Below are positions 8,423 through 17,503 of a stretch of DNA of 60,306 nucleotides, piece by piece. Every line of letters starts with the position of its first letter. Position 1 is the stretch's first letter. The translations under genes were made by a program, and so were the position numbers. This DNA is from Croceicoccus hydrothermalis (GTDB taxonomy: Bacteria; Pseudomonadota; Alphaproteobacteria; Sphingomonadales; Sphingomonadaceae): the NCBI RefSeq assembly GCF_022378335.1, contig NZ_JAIQCI010000023.1, positions 1 to 60,306 of the forward strand, written 5' to 3'. The notes beneath the pieces are model-generated. The model searched no databases and was not told the origin of the DNA. It saw only the letters and a list, made by a program, of their open reading frames with translations.

Positions 8423-9739
8423 ATGCGCCTTCCAATGACATTATCGGTCGCGATAGCCTTTACCATACCCACTGCCGTTTTCGCGCAGGCGGGAGCAGGG
8501 AGCAGCGATCCCGCGGCGGCCGAGGATCGAGGTCGGCAGGGAGTGGAAATAACGGGCCACGTGCTCAAACCCATCCCTCTCGAATGGAGCGAAGAGCGTA
8601 TGGCGCAGCTGGCCTTGCCACCGGGTTTCGCGATCAATGTTTTTGCGCGAGACCTCAAGAATGCGCGCATGATGCGAGTGCATGACGATGGCACGCTTTA
8701 TCTCACGCGGCGCACGCAAGGTGATGTGCTGATGCTGCGGGATACCAATGAGGACGGCGTGGCGGATGTGCAGCAGATCGTTGCGCAAAAGGAGGGAATG
8801 CACGGTATCGAAGTTGTCGGAAATACGGTTTATCTGATGACCGTCAACGATCTTTACCGCGCGGTTCGCGAGGAAGATGGCACTCTGGGTAAACTGGAAA
8901 CGATTGCGACCGACTTCCCGGCAGGAGGTCAGCATCCCAACCGCATGGTCGTAATGGGACCGGATAATCGATTATATGTGTCGGTTGGCTCAACCTGTAA
9001 CGCGTGCGCCGAGACCGATGACGAGAATGCGACGATCGTTTCGCTCAATCCCGACGGCAGCGATCGTCGCATCTTCGCATCGGGTCTACGCAATACGATC
9101 GGCTATGGTTTTGCACCGGGAACGGGGCAGCTTTATGGTTTTGACCATGGAATCGATTGGCTTGGAGACAATGAGCAGCACGAGGAGTTCAACCGTCTTA
9201 CGGAAGGCGCACGTTATGGTTGGCCGTATGTTTATGCGTTGTCGCGCTTCAATCCGCAGGACGTTCCGCCCGATAGCAGTTTTTCCGAATACGCGGCCCG
9301 CAGTGTCGAGCCGATAGGGCTGCATACACCTCATTCCGCGCCGATGCAGTTGGCGTTCGATGGCCGGGGGGCGCTGCCTGGCGAGTATCGGGGCGACGCC
9401 TTCGTCGCACTACGCGGTTCCTGGAATCGTCAGCCACCCTCGGGTTTTGAGGTGCTGCGGGTGGATTTCGAAAACGGCCAGCCGGTGGGCATGGAACCGT
9501 TCCTAACCGGATTTCTGATGGAGGACGCGGAAAGCCCGACCGGCTGGGGTCAGATGGGCAGGCTCGCAGGGATGGCGCAAGGGCCGGATGGCGCGCTGTA
9601 TCTCTCTGACGACGAGAATGGTTTGATCTATCGCATAACCTACGAAGGCGAGAAAGCTCCTGCGAGGCCGACCCCCAAATTCACGAACGCAGAGAACGAC
9701 GATCTGAACTTGGGGCTGGTTGGGCAAGGCGTGCAATAA
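8423..9739 (+). CDS. Secreted PQQ-dependent sugar dehydrogenase-like protein
   Basis: A 438-residue protein with a signal peptide (MRLPMTLSVAIAFTIPTAVF, cleaved near AQAGA). The mature part fits the six-bladed propeller of soluble aldose-sugar dehydrogenases (GSDH/YliI-like): LPPGFAINVFARDL, GGQHPNRMVVMGPDNRLYVS, DGSDRRIFASGLRNTIG, LTEGARYGWPYV, HSAPMQLAFDG, GSWNRQPPSGFEV, GPDGALYLSDDENGLIYRI. It would oxidise aldoses in the periplasm with PQQ. No pqq synthesis genes are in the window. I chose ATG 8423 because it begins the signal peptide; the open frame extends into the repeat upstream. Confidence 0.85.
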   Translation: MRLPMTLSVAIAFTIPTAVFAQAGAGSSDPAAAEDRGRQGVEITGHVLKPIPLEWSEERMAQLALPPGFAINVFARDLKNARMMRVHDDGTLYLTRRTQGDVLMLRDTNEDGVADVQQIVAQKEGMHGIEVVGNTVYLMTVNDLYRAVREEDGTLGKLETIATDFPAGGQHPNRMVVMGPDNRLYVSVGSTCNACAETDDENATIVSLNPDGSDRRIFASGLRNTIGYGFAPGTGQLYGFDHGIDWLGDNEQHEEFNRLTEGARYGWPYVYALSRFNPQDVPPDSSFSEYAARSVEPIGLHTPHSAPMQLAFDGRGALPGEYRGDAFVALRGSWNRQPPSGFEVLRVDFENGQPVGMEPFLTGFLMEDAESPTGWGQMGRLAGMAQGPDGALYLSDDENGLIYRITYEGEKAPARPTPKFTNAENDDLNLGLVGQGVQ

Positions 9740-9834
9740 GACCGCGCGTTGCTCCTGCATAACCCGGCACAGCACTGTCAGAACGATTGTAACTGTGGCA
9801 AACCGTGCGGCACGGGGCAGGGGAAACGTATGCC

Positions 9835-10075
9835 TTGCTCGCGGCAAGAAACCCGCAAACCCGTTTGTCTGATTTCCGCTTTCGCTGCGGAACGTGGAAG
9901 ATGTATCGTCGGACCGTGGGATCGATATTTGCATCAAACGAACCGGCTTTGGTGGAATCGCCTTGGTCCGGTGTTCGCCGCGGACATAAGGGCGCCAGTG
10001 GTGTAACCTCATGGTCTGACGAATAGCCGGAGAATGGCACCGTCTACAAAACGGAAAGCGTTGTGCATCCGATCA
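9835..10075 (+). repeat. Dispersed intergenic repeat, copy B
   Basis: Contains the module related to CCCGTTTCGGTGTTTCC (here AAACCCGTTTGTCTGATTTC near 9858), a segment shared with copy E (GGTGGAATCGCCTTGGTCCG near 9951-9970, matched by GGTGGAACAGCTTTGGTCCG near 43533-43552), then GACGAATAG and the terminal stem-loop motif near 10046-10068 (TACAAAACGGAAAGCG, then TTGTGCATCCGA). It lies between the convergent sugar-dehydrogenase and TonB-receptor genes, so it is not promoter DNA here. Confidence 0.6.
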
Positions 10076-10099
10076 TCATTTGCAGCCACTACGATCCCG

Positions 10100-12469
10100 T
10101 CAGAAGGCGAAATTCACGCCCAGTCTCAACGTTCGCGGGCGCAGAGGTGTTTCCTGTGCGCGGATCACGGCAAACGGCGTTCCGAAGGCGAAGCGATTAC
10201 CCTGCGTATCCGTCAGGTTCGTGATCGACAGCGTCCCGGCGATGTCGTCCGAACGCACACGCACGATCAACCCGCTATCGAAATAATCCCCCTGCAGATC
10301 GCCGAGATCCGGCCCGATCCCAAGCCGGGACTTGCCCACATAGCTGCCCCAGAGCCGCGCATCGAGGTCGAGCCGCGTCGCGATCGACCGGGAAAACTCA
10401 AGGCCCAGCCGGCCCGAGAATGCCGCGATATTGGGGACATGGCGGGTGGCTGACGCCGGCAGGAAATAGGCCTCGTCGATCCGGCTTCTGTTGACGGTGG
10501 CCCCGCCATTCATCCGTAGACCTTCGCCGAGCCTCACGCTCCCCGATCCGCTTGCGCTCCATACGCGGCCGTCGCCGATATTGGCGGTACTCGGCAGGCC
10601 GGACGCGTCGATGAAATCGGCTTGGATATCGCTCCACCGCGTATAGGACAGGTTGATGCCGAAATCGAAGGGGCCGCGGCCCGGTTCCCCGTGCCGTGCC
10701 CCAATCTCCACCGTGGCGGTATCGTCGCGGCGGAACCGGCGCACGAACTCGTTCTCGATGCTCAGCCCGCCCGGCCGGAACCCTTCTTGATAGCGAATGT
10801 AGGCACTGTCCTTCGGCGTCAGCTTTGCCAGCAGTGAGGCCGATGGGAGAAAGGCCGACTGGTTACGGCTTACGGTGATCTGGGCGCGTTCGGCCGTCAG
10901 GGCGAGTTCGGGGGAAATATCCTCCGCCCCACCGGCCAGGCGCGCGATGGTGTAGCGTGCGCCAACGGTCCCGATCAGCCTGTCGAGCAGTGCGAAGGAT
11001 TTTTCGCCATAGACGGTCCCCTCCGTCACCGCATTGGTGACACCCGCGGTCGCATTGCGGAACGCACGCTGCTGCAACGCACGGCGCAGTGTGGTTTCAT
11101 TGTCGGTCACGCTGAAACCCGCAAGCCACCCTGTGCCGTTCTCGGCCTGATGCCACAGGCGCGTTTCATGCGCGATCATCCGCGTATCGTTGCTTTGCAC
11201 GAACAATCGGTCCGGTTCGCCCGGCATGGTCGCGTCGTAACGTTCCTCCAGATTCTGAGTGGCGATGGCGGTCGAGGAGCGCAGACGCGTCGCGCCAAGC
11301 GTTCCCTCCACAACCGTTTGCGTGTGGAGATATTCCGCGTTCGAGCCTTCCTCGACGCGGGCGGCGCTATCGTAACCGGGGCGGTTCCGCATCGAATACT
11401 GGCTGTCGGCGACATCGGTGAATTGGCCGATGCCGATGACATCCACGGACCAGTCTTCGGCAATTTCCCGGCGCATCATGGCCCGGCCCGAAAGGATCGA
11501 CGTGCGGTTCACGTTCTCGCGGTTCAGGAACGGTTTGTCGATATACCCCCCCTCGCTGATCGCATCGAGTGTCACGCGCAGCGCGGTCCGGTCGTCGATG
11601 ACGGGCAGGTTCGCCACGAGGGCGAAATCACCGCTCCCCGCGCCGTGGGCGGTAACGGCGGCGCCCATCGCGAGGGTTCCCGATGCGATGCCGAATTGCG
11701 GCGCGTTCGGCACCAGCCTGATGATCCCGCCGAGCGACCCTGCACCGTAGAGCGTGCCCTGCGGCCCTTCGAGCACCTCGACGCGGTCGAGATCGGACAG
11801 GCGAAGATCGGGGTCGGGCGCATTATAGCTGAGCCGGATATCGCCGAAATACTGGCCGACGGTGGCCTGCGTCGGTCCGGTGAAGCTGGAATCCGCGATC
11901 CCCCGAATGAAGAGCTTGTTGCGGCCGCTGCCGAGAGATGTGGAGGAAACCGTCGCCACACGCTGCGTGATTTCCTCCGTGCCGCCCGTGCCGCCCATCG
12001 TCAGCTCCTCGCCATCCAGAAGCGAAACCTGAACGGGCGTATTGAGGAACTGCAGGTCGCGCTTCGTCGCCGTCACGATGATCGGGGGAGATCGGGTCGG
12101 GGCGGGCTGCATGCGGGAGGGCGCCGGGCGGGGCTGCGGCGGGCGCGCAGCGGTGCGCGGCGCGGCGCGGCGGGCGGGCCGCGGCTCCAGCCGCCAGCTT
12201 GCCGAACCGATGCGGATCGCGTGCGCATCCGCCGCCTCGGCCAGGCGGAGGACCGCGGCCTCCCTGCTCATCCTGCCGCGGATGCGCGGGATGCGCCGGT
12301 TGGAAAGGCTGGAGCCTGTCACGACGATGCTTGCATCGATCTGCCGTGCGAGGGCGATGGCGGATTGCGCGGCGGTGCCCGGCGGTATGTCGACGATGCG
12401 TTCGCGCGCGTGTGCCGGGACGGCAGAACTGGCGGCGACGATCGCGATGAGGGCGGGCGCGTGCCGCAT
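10100..12469 (-). CDS. TonB-dependent receptor with N-terminal STN signalling domain
   Basis: A 789-residue receptor. Signal peptide at residues 1-21 (AVPAHA). Residues about 25-95 form a secretin/TonB short N-terminal (STN) domain, the part that contacts an anti-sigma factor. A Pro/Arg-rich linker follows, then a TonB-box-like SPPIIVTATKR, the plug (LFIRGIADSSFTGPTQATVG, VEVLEGPQGTLYGAGSLGG) and a barrel ending RTLRLGVNFAF. It lies three bases after the FecR gene and downstream of the sigma-factor gene, so it is a FecA-type trans-envelope signalling receptor that should induce its own system when ligand binds. Ligand not determinable. Confidence 0.92.
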   Translation of the reverse strand: MRHAPALIAIVAASSAVPAHARERIVDIPPGTAAQSAIALARQIDASIVVTGSSLSNRRIPRIRGRMSREAAVLRLAEAADAHAIRIGSASWRLEPRPARRAAPRTAARPPQPRPAPSRMQPAPTRSPPIIVTATKRDLQFLNTPVQVSLLDGEELTMGGTGGTEEITQRVATVSSTSLGSGRNKLFIRGIADSSFTGPTQATVGQYFGDIRLSYNAPDPDLRLSDLDRVEVLEGPQGTLYGAGSLGGIIRLVPNAPQFGIASGTLAMGAAVTAHGAGSGDFALVANLPVIDDRTALRVTLDAISEGGYIDKPFLNRENVNRTSILSGRAMMRREIAEDWSVDVIGIGQFTDVADSQYSMRNRPGYDSAARVEEGSNAEYLHTQTVVEGTLGATRLRSSTAIATQNLEERYDATMPGEPDRLFVQSNDTRMIAHETRLWHQAENGTGWLAGFSVTDNETTLRRALQQRAFRNATAGVTNAVTEGTVYGEKSFALLDRLIGTVGARYTIARLAGGAEDISPELALTAERAQITVSRNQSAFLPSASLLAKLTPKDSAYIRYQEGFRPGGLSIENEFVRRFRRDDTATVEIGARHGEPGRGPFDFGINLSYTRWSDIQADFIDASGLPSTANIGDGRVWSASGSGSVRLGEGLRMNGGATVNRSRIDEAYFLPASATRHVPNIAAFSGRLGLEFSRSIATRLDLDARLWGSYVGKSRLGIGPDLGDLQGDYFDSGLIVRVRSDDIAGTLSITNLTDTQGNRFAFGTPFAVIRAQETPLRPRTLRLGVNFAF

Positions 12470-12472
12470 GAA

Positions 12473-13435
12473 CTATATCCGGTCGAGCAACCAAATATCG
12501 CCCTCTCGCCGCACGTTCAGGCCGAGTAGCGGGCCCGCCGAAGCAGGATCGCTGCGAAGCGGGTCGATCGTGACGCTTCCCGAAACGACATGGCCGTCCG
12601 CACCGCGCCCGACCCGATAGACATGTCCCGTGGCGCGGGAAAGATCGTCCGCCACGCGGGCGAGGGGGGCATTCTGAAACGTCAGTCGTCCCGTGGTCCA
12701 TTCCCCGATCTGCGCGACGGGCACGCTGCCCCTTCGGATCGAATTTCCGTCCCTGGCGAAGACGAGTGTCTGACCGGCCTCGATCCGGGCGTTCCGCCCC
12801 GCAGGGTCGTAGATGACCGCTCCCTCGGCCACGGCGACGTCGACCTCCGCGTCGCGGACATTCACCTCGAAAACCGTGCCTGCATCGACGAGACGTGCGC
12901 CGCCGATCTCGACCTCGAAGGGATTGCCCTCGTCATGGCGAATATCGAAAACGGCCTGCCCCTGTTCGAGCCGGGCATGACGCGGTTCGCCAGCGTCGAG
13001 CACGAGCCGCGTTGCCCCCGCCATCCGGATCGTGCTGCCATCCGCAAGCGCGATGTTCCGCATCTCGCCCGCCTCGGTGCGATAGACGGTGGCCCTGTCG
13101 AACGATTGCCACAGCCACAGCGCCGCAACGACAGCCAGACAAGCCGCGATCGCCGGGCCAAGCCAGCGGCGCGGAGCATGATCGAAAACGGGTTCGAAGT
13201 CATTGGCCGGAAGCGGGTGCGACACCGATCCCGGTGCGGTGGACCGCGACCGCGGCTCCGTGGCAACAGCCTGCGCGCCATCGGCCGCCGCCGCCATCGT
13301 CAAATCATAGGCGCGTGCATGGTCGGGCGATTGTTCGAGCCACGCGGTGAACGCGGTCCAATCGTCGAAGTCGTCCTCGACCGTGCGGACCGCCCATGCC
13401 GCCGCCTCGTTCCGCACCGTGTCATCGATCGTCAT
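12473..13435 (-). CDS. FecR-type anti-sigma factor / sigma regulator
   Basis: A 320-residue protein with an N-terminal cytoplasmic DUF4880 domain (AAAWAVRTVEDDFDDWTAFTAWLEQSPDHARAYD, given in two parts as residues 12-30 and 31-45), one membrane helix (WLGPAIAACLAVVAALWLW, about 91-109), and a periplasmic FecR domain (TEAGEMRNIALADGSTIRM, FDIRHDEGNPFEV, VDAGTVFEVNV) followed by a C-terminal STN-like region (LTFQNAPLARVADDLSRATG). It binds the ECF sigma factor encoded 37 bases upstream and releases it when the downstream receptor signals. Confidence 0.92.
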   Translation of the reverse strand: MTIDDTVRNEAAAWAVRTVEDDFDDWTAFTAWLEQSPDHARAYDLTMAAAADGAQAVATEPRSRSTAPGSVSHPLPANDFEPVFDHAPRRWLGPAIAACLAVVAALWLWQSFDRATVYRTEAGEMRNIALADGSTIRMAGATRLVLDAGEPRHARLEQGQAVFDIRHDEGNPFEVEIGGARLVDAGTVFEVNVRDAEVDVAVAEGAVIYDPAGRNARIEAGQTLVFARDGNSIRRGSVPVAQIGEWTTGRLTFQNAPLARVADDLSRATGHVYRVGRGADGHVVSGSVTIDPLRSDPASAGPLLGLNVRREGDIWLLDRI

Positions 13436-13472
13436 AGATTGTCGCTCCTGCCATTAGACGGAGTCCCCCCGA

Positions 13473-14009
13473 TCAATCCTCATTCCAATGCTCTTTCAAA
13501 TCGCTCAACGCGCGGTAGGCCGCGCGCAGATCGCTTTCGACCGTGCTGATGCTGATGCCGAATTCTTCGGCGATGACGCGTTGTTGAATGCCGTCGACGC
13601 GGCTGCGGCGAAAAATCGCGGCGGTTCTTTCCGGCAATGTGGAAAGCGTGTCTTCGACCTTGCGTGCAAAATCCTGCCCGGTGACGATCCGTTCGACGGA
13701 AACGGCACCGCCCGCCGCGAAATCGCCGCCCGTCTGGCTTTCCGCCCAGGCGGCCTCGCGCAGCGAAGATTGCCGCCGGGAGCGATACCGGTCGATCATG
13801 ACCGAGTTTGCGGCGCGGTAGAGATAGGCGAGCGGTGTGCCCACCGGCACCTGCTGTGCCCGATCGATCCTGAGCCAGACATCCTGAAGCACATCCTCTG
13901 CATCGTCGCCGGCCCCGCGCGCGCGAAGAAAGCGCAGGATCGTCTCGCGCTGCGCAATGAAGACCGCTTTCAATTCGTTATGAGGATGACCGGAGTTTGC
14001 CACCGCCAA
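13473..14009 (-). CDS. FecI-type ECF sigma factor
   Basis: A 178-residue RNA polymerase sigma factor. Region 2 is visible at about residues 15-80 (ILRFLRARGAGDDAEDVLQD, VWLRI, PLAYLYRAANSVMIDRYRSR) and region 4 at about 115-172 (DTLSTLPERTAAIFRRSRVD, GIQQRVIAEEFGISISTVES). Together with the FecR and STN-receptor genes downstream it forms a complete cell-surface signalling operon. It is divergent from the capsule operon, with roughly 290 bases between the starts. Confidence 0.92.
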   Translation of the reverse strand: MAVANSGHPHNELKAVFIAQRETILRFLRARGAGDDAEDVLQDVWLRIDRAQQVPVGTPLAYLYRAANSVMIDRYRSRRQSSLREAAWAESQTGGDFAAGGAVSVERIVTGQDFARKVEDTLSTLPERTAAIFRRSRVDGIQQRVIAEEFGISISTVESDLRAAYRALSDLKEHWNED

Positions 14010-14328
14010 CTTTCATTCGCTTGCGACCCGAACATCGACCGTTCGCCACGCCCACCCCCGCGCGGATATCGATCGTCGTCGTCGGACCGAACCCGCTTCG
14101 CACATCCATTCGCATTATGAGACATGATGCATGGGTGCAAGAGCGCAGATGGGTCACCCGCGTAATGGCCGCGTGGCCGAACCGTCACGCCCTGCGCGGA
14201 GGGTGCGCGGGCGCATAAATCCCAAGCGTGGAAGTGCGCATGGCGCGGTTTTCGCGGCGGGGAATCAAGGCTTTCGCGAGCCGTCTCCGTCATGGGTTTC
14301 GATGTTATCGCAAAGATCCCCGAACCGC

Positions 14329-15567
14329 ATGGGCGGTGATGTCCCGTTGCTGTTCGATGTGACACGGCTCGTGGCACTGCGCTGGAGCGGGCGTCCCGCG
14401 AACGGGATCGACCGCGTGAGCCTTGAATATCTTCGCCATTTCGGGGGGCGGGCGCGGGCGGTTGTGCAACATCGCGGCGTCGTGCGGATGTGGGACGAGC
14501 AAGGTTCGGCGCGCCTGTTCGAATTGCTGGCACAGGATCGGCCCCGCCCGCCGCGCGGTCGTATCGCCATGCATATCGGCAGATGTCTGGCAAAATCGCA
14601 CGTCGATGTTGGCGGCGGCATCTATCTCAACGTGGGTCACACCGATTTCGACCTTCCGGCCCATGTCGCATGGACCGGGCGAAACGGGTTGCATGCGATC
14701 TACCTGATCCACGATCTTATCCCAATACGCTTTCCCGAACATTGCCGTCCCCACGCGGTGCGCCGTCATACCGAACGGGTTCGCATGGCGTTACTGCACG
14801 GGTCGGGGATCATCGTCGGCGGCGCCGCGGTCGAAAACGACCTGCGCGAACAGGCCGCGCTCTGGCACCTGACGCCGCCGCCGATCCTGTTTGCGCCGCT
14901 GGCTGGCGCGCCGCTTGCCGGCACGTCGCCGTCGGTTGATGTGAGCGGAGACCATTTCCTGTGCGTCGGCACCATCGAAAGCCGCAAGAACCATCTGTTG
15001 CTGCTCGACCTGTGGGAACGGCTGCGTGCCCGTTTCGGCACGGCGGCGCCGCATTTGATCGTGGTGGGGCGGTTCGGCCATGGGGGGGAGGCGTTTCGCC
15101 GCAGTCTTGCCATGTCGGGCCACGCGGGCGGCCATATCACGATCCTCGAACATTGCGACGACGCCCGGCTTGCGACGTTGATGCGCAATGCGCGCGCAAT
15201 TCTGATGCCGACCCTGGCCGAGGGGTTCGGCCTGCCCATGGCCGAGGCGCTGGCGCAGGGTGTGCCTGTTATCGCCAGCGATCTGCCCGCGCTGCGCGAG
15301 GTGGGGCAGGGTCTGGCCTGCCTGATCGCGCCCGGCGACCGCGATGCGTGGGAGGCGCGGATCGCCGCCTTCCATACCGATGCGGATGTTCGCAGACGTC
15401 ATGTCGATGCCCTGCGCGCCTATCGCCCGACCCGCTGGACCGATCATTTCGATGCGTTGGAGCGCTGGATGCCCATGATCGCCGCGCGCGCCGTTGCAAA
15501 CCCGCCCGCCGATCGCGCCGGGATCGGTCCTCGCACCGCCGTCCTCCCCACCGGCCACCCCTTTTGA
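14329..15567 (+). CDS. Glycosyltransferase, GT-B fold (family 4-like)
   Basis: About 412 residues from the chosen start. The C-terminal half has the GT4 nucleotide-sugar site: FLCVGTIESRKNHLLLLDLW, LIVVGRFGHGGEAF, and the conserved LMPTLAEGFGLPMAEALAQG with the E-x7-E motif. The open frame extends upstream to 14131, but homology-like sequence starts at MGGDVPLLFDVTRLVALRW (14329); ATG 14302 is possible. It is the first gene of the capsule operon and probably transfers a sugar during assembly of the exported polysaccharide in the cytoplasm. Confidence 0.85.
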   Translation: MGGDVPLLFDVTRLVALRWSGRPANGIDRVSLEYLRHFGGRARAVVQHRGVVRMWDEQGSARLFELLAQDRPRPPRGRIAMHIGRCLAKSHVDVGGGIYLNVGHTDFDLPAHVAWTGRNGLHAIYLIHDLIPIRFPEHCRPHAVRRHTERVRMALLHGSGIIVGGAAVENDLREQAALWHLTPPPILFAPLAGAPLAGTSPSVDVSGDHFLCVGTIESRKNHLLLLDLWERLRARFGTAAPHLIVVGRFGHGGEAFRRSLAMSGHAGGHITILEHCDDARLATLMRNARAILMPTLAEGFGLPMAEALAQGVPVIASDLPALREVGQGLACLIAPGDRDAWEARIAAFHTDADVRRRHVDALRAYRPTRWTDHFDALERWMPMIAARAVANPPADRAGIGPRTAVLPTGHPF

Positions 15568-15581
15568 ACCGAGACCGATAC

Positions 15582-16694
15582 GTGCCCTTTCATCTGACCC
15601 AGCCCCGGCCATTTTTCCTGGCGCCGCTGTTCCTTGCCGCCGTGGTCGTTCCCACGGTGCTGGCGTTCGTCTATTTCGCATTCCTTGCCAGCGATATCTA
15701 CGTGTCCGAGGCGCGGTTCGTCGTGCGCAGCCCGGCAAAGGTGGCGGCAACCTCGCTCGGCCAGATGCTGAGCGGCAGCGGCATCGGCGGGGCGAGCGAG
15801 GAAAGCAACGCGGTCATCGAATATCTGGAATCGCGCAGCGCTCTCGACGACGCGAACCGCGATGGTCTTCTGAGCCGGGCCTACACCGCTGGCGATATTT
15901 TCCTGCTCGATCGGTTCGGCGGGCTTCTACCCCCCAATCAGGAACGGTTCTTCGATTATTACCTCGATAAGGTGGAACTCGAACCGGATCCCACGACGCA
16001 GGTTCTGCATCTGCGGGTCAGCGCGTTCGGGCCGCAGGATTCGCAGCGCATCGCCGAACGCCTGCTCGAACGCTCCGAAGACCTGGTCAACCGATTGTCG
16101 GGAAGGGCACGTGCCGACGCGTTGGAAGTGGCCGAAAGCGACGCGCGCGAGGCGCAGGAACGGGCGCGCGCGGCGGCGGTCGAACTCGCCAATTATCGCA
16201 GCCGCACCGGTATCATCGACCCGGAAAAGGAAGCGATCGCCCGGCTCGAAAGCATCGCCCGGCTTGAAGACGAGATGATTTCCGCCCGAAGCCAGCTCGA
16301 CCAGTTGCGGCAGTTCACGCCCCAGGCCCCGCAAATTCCCTATCTCCAGAGCCAGGTCGAAACGCTGAACCGGGAGATAGAGCGGCGCCGGTCGGGCGTC
16401 GCGGGAAGCCGCGCCTCGCTGTCATCGGCGGGCGCCCGATATCAGGTGCTTCAACTCGACAGCGAGCTTGCCGCCAAGCAATTGGCCGCCGCGATGGTGT
16501 CGCTCCGCGATGCACAGGCCGAGGCGCGGGGCAAGCGGGCCTATGTCGAACGCATCGCCCCGCCCAGCCTGCCCGACTATCCGATCCGCCCGCGCCGGAT
16601 CGGCGGGGTGCTGGCGGTATTTGTGCTCGGCCTGCTCGCATGGGGGATACTGACCGTGCTGTTGGCGGGCGTGCGCGAACATCGCGAGGGTTGA
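15582..16694 (+). CDS. kpsE: Capsule export inner-membrane protein, KpsE/CtrB-like
   Basis: A 370-residue polysaccharide co-polymerase/export protein. It has an N-terminal membrane helix (FFLAPLFLAAVVVPTVLAFV, about 11-30), a periplasmic region starting SDIYVSEARFVVRS, long coiled coil (about 175-330, e.g. RLEDEMISARSQLDQLRQF), a conserved PSLPDYPIRPRR, and a C-terminal helix (GVLAVFVLGLLAWGILTVL). This is the standard topology of KpsE/BexC/CtrB, which links the ABC transporter to the outer-membrane channel. I start at GTG 15582; an in-frame TTG at 15564 overlaps the previous stop and is an alternative. kpsM follows within three bases. Confidence 0.9.
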   Translation: MPFHLTQPRPFFLAPLFLAAVVVPTVLAFVYFAFLASDIYVSEARFVVRSPAKVAATSLGQMLSGSGIGGASEESNAVIEYLESRSALDDANRDGLLSRAYTAGDIFLLDRFGGLLPPNQERFFDYYLDKVELEPDPTTQVLHLRVSAFGPQDSQRIAERLLERSEDLVNRLSGRARADALEVAESDAREAQERARAAAVELANYRSRTGIIDPEKEAIARLESIARLEDEMISARSQLDQLRQFTPQAPQIPYLQSQVETLNREIERRRSGVAGSRASLSSAGARYQVLQLDSELAAKQLAAAMVSLRDAQAEARGKRAYVERIAPPSLPDYPIRPRRIGGVLAVFVLGLLAWGILTVLLAGVREHREG

Positions 16695-16696
16695 TC

Positions 16697-17503
16697 GTGG
16701 CAAACCCCGTGTCCTCGTCATCGTCCATCCCGCCGGGCAGCTGGCGCGTGCAGGGCCGCGTGCTCAAGGCTCTGCTCCTGCGTGAAATGCTGACCCGCTA
16801 TGGCCGCCACAATATCGGCTTTCTGTGGCTGTTCGTCGAACCGATGCTGTTCACTTTGGGCGTGGCGGCGCTGTGGACCGCGGCGGAGGCGTATCACGGC
16901 AGCGATCTGCCCATCGTCGCCTTTGCGCTCACCGGATATTCCAGCGTGCTTTTATGGCGCAACATGCCGGGACGCTGCATCGGGGCGTTGTGGAGCAATC
17001 TTTCGCTGCTCTATCACCGCAATATTCGCGTGCTCGACATCTATGTGGCCCGTGTCTTGCTCGAATTCGGGGGGGCGACGATCTCGTTCGCGGGGCTGTC
17101 GCTGCTGTTCATCGCCATCGGGTCGATCGATCCGCCGCGCAACATTCTGGAGGTGGTCGGCGGCTGGCTGCTGATCGCGTGGATCGGGGCGGCCCTCGCG
17201 ATATTCCTGGGCGCGCTCAGCCATGAAAGCGAGCTGGTGGACAAGCTGTGGCACCCGGCGTCCTATCTCATCTTTCCCCTGTCGGGCGCGGCGTTTCTGG
17301 TCGATGCGCTTCCGCCGGTGGCGCGCGAATACGTGCTTTACATCCCCATGGTCCACGGGACGGAGATCGTGCGCGAAGGTTTCTTCGGCACGCGCATCAC
17401 CGCCCATTACGATCTCGGCTATGTCGTGCCGTTCTGTCTTGTGCTGACGCTTCTTGCGTTGATGACCACGCGCTGGGTCGCGCGGCGGGTGGTGCCCGAA
17501 TGA
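16697..17503 (+). CDS. kpsM: Capsule ABC transporter permease, KpsM-like
   Basis: A 268-residue ABC-2 type permease with six predicted membrane segments. Typical KpsM features are KALLLREMLTRYGRHNIGFL (the conserved basic motif ahead of the first helix), LWLFVEPMLF, and a last segment near FCLVLTLLALMTTRWVARR. It moves the lipid-linked polysaccharide across the inner membrane together with KpsT. The GTG at 16697 is chosen; TTG 16691 overlaps the kpsE stop. The kpsT start overlaps its stop (ATGA), indicating translational coupling. Confidence 0.92.
   Translation: MANPVSSSSSIPPGSWRVQGRVLKALLLREMLTRYGRHNIGFLWLFVEPMLFTLGVAALWTAAEAYHGSDLPIVAFALTGYSSVLLWRNMPGRCIGALWSNLSLLYHRNIRVLDIYVARVLLEFGGATISFAGLSLLFIAIGSIDPPRNILEVVGGWLLIAWIGAALAIFLGALSHESELVDKLWHPASYLIFPLSGAAFLVDALPPVAREYVLYIPMVHGTEIVREGFFGTRITAHYDLGYVVPFCLVLTLLALMTTRWVARRVVPE

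Noticed and set aside
11150..12529. A 459-codon plus-strand frame
   Set aside because: Antisense to the STN-domain TonB receptor; no motif, no ribosome site.
17248..17499. Extending kpsT upstream to the full open frame (549 residues)
   Set aside because: The upstream part is a shifted reading of kpsM. ATG 17500 overlaps the kpsM stop (ATGA) and starts exactly at the ATPase domain.
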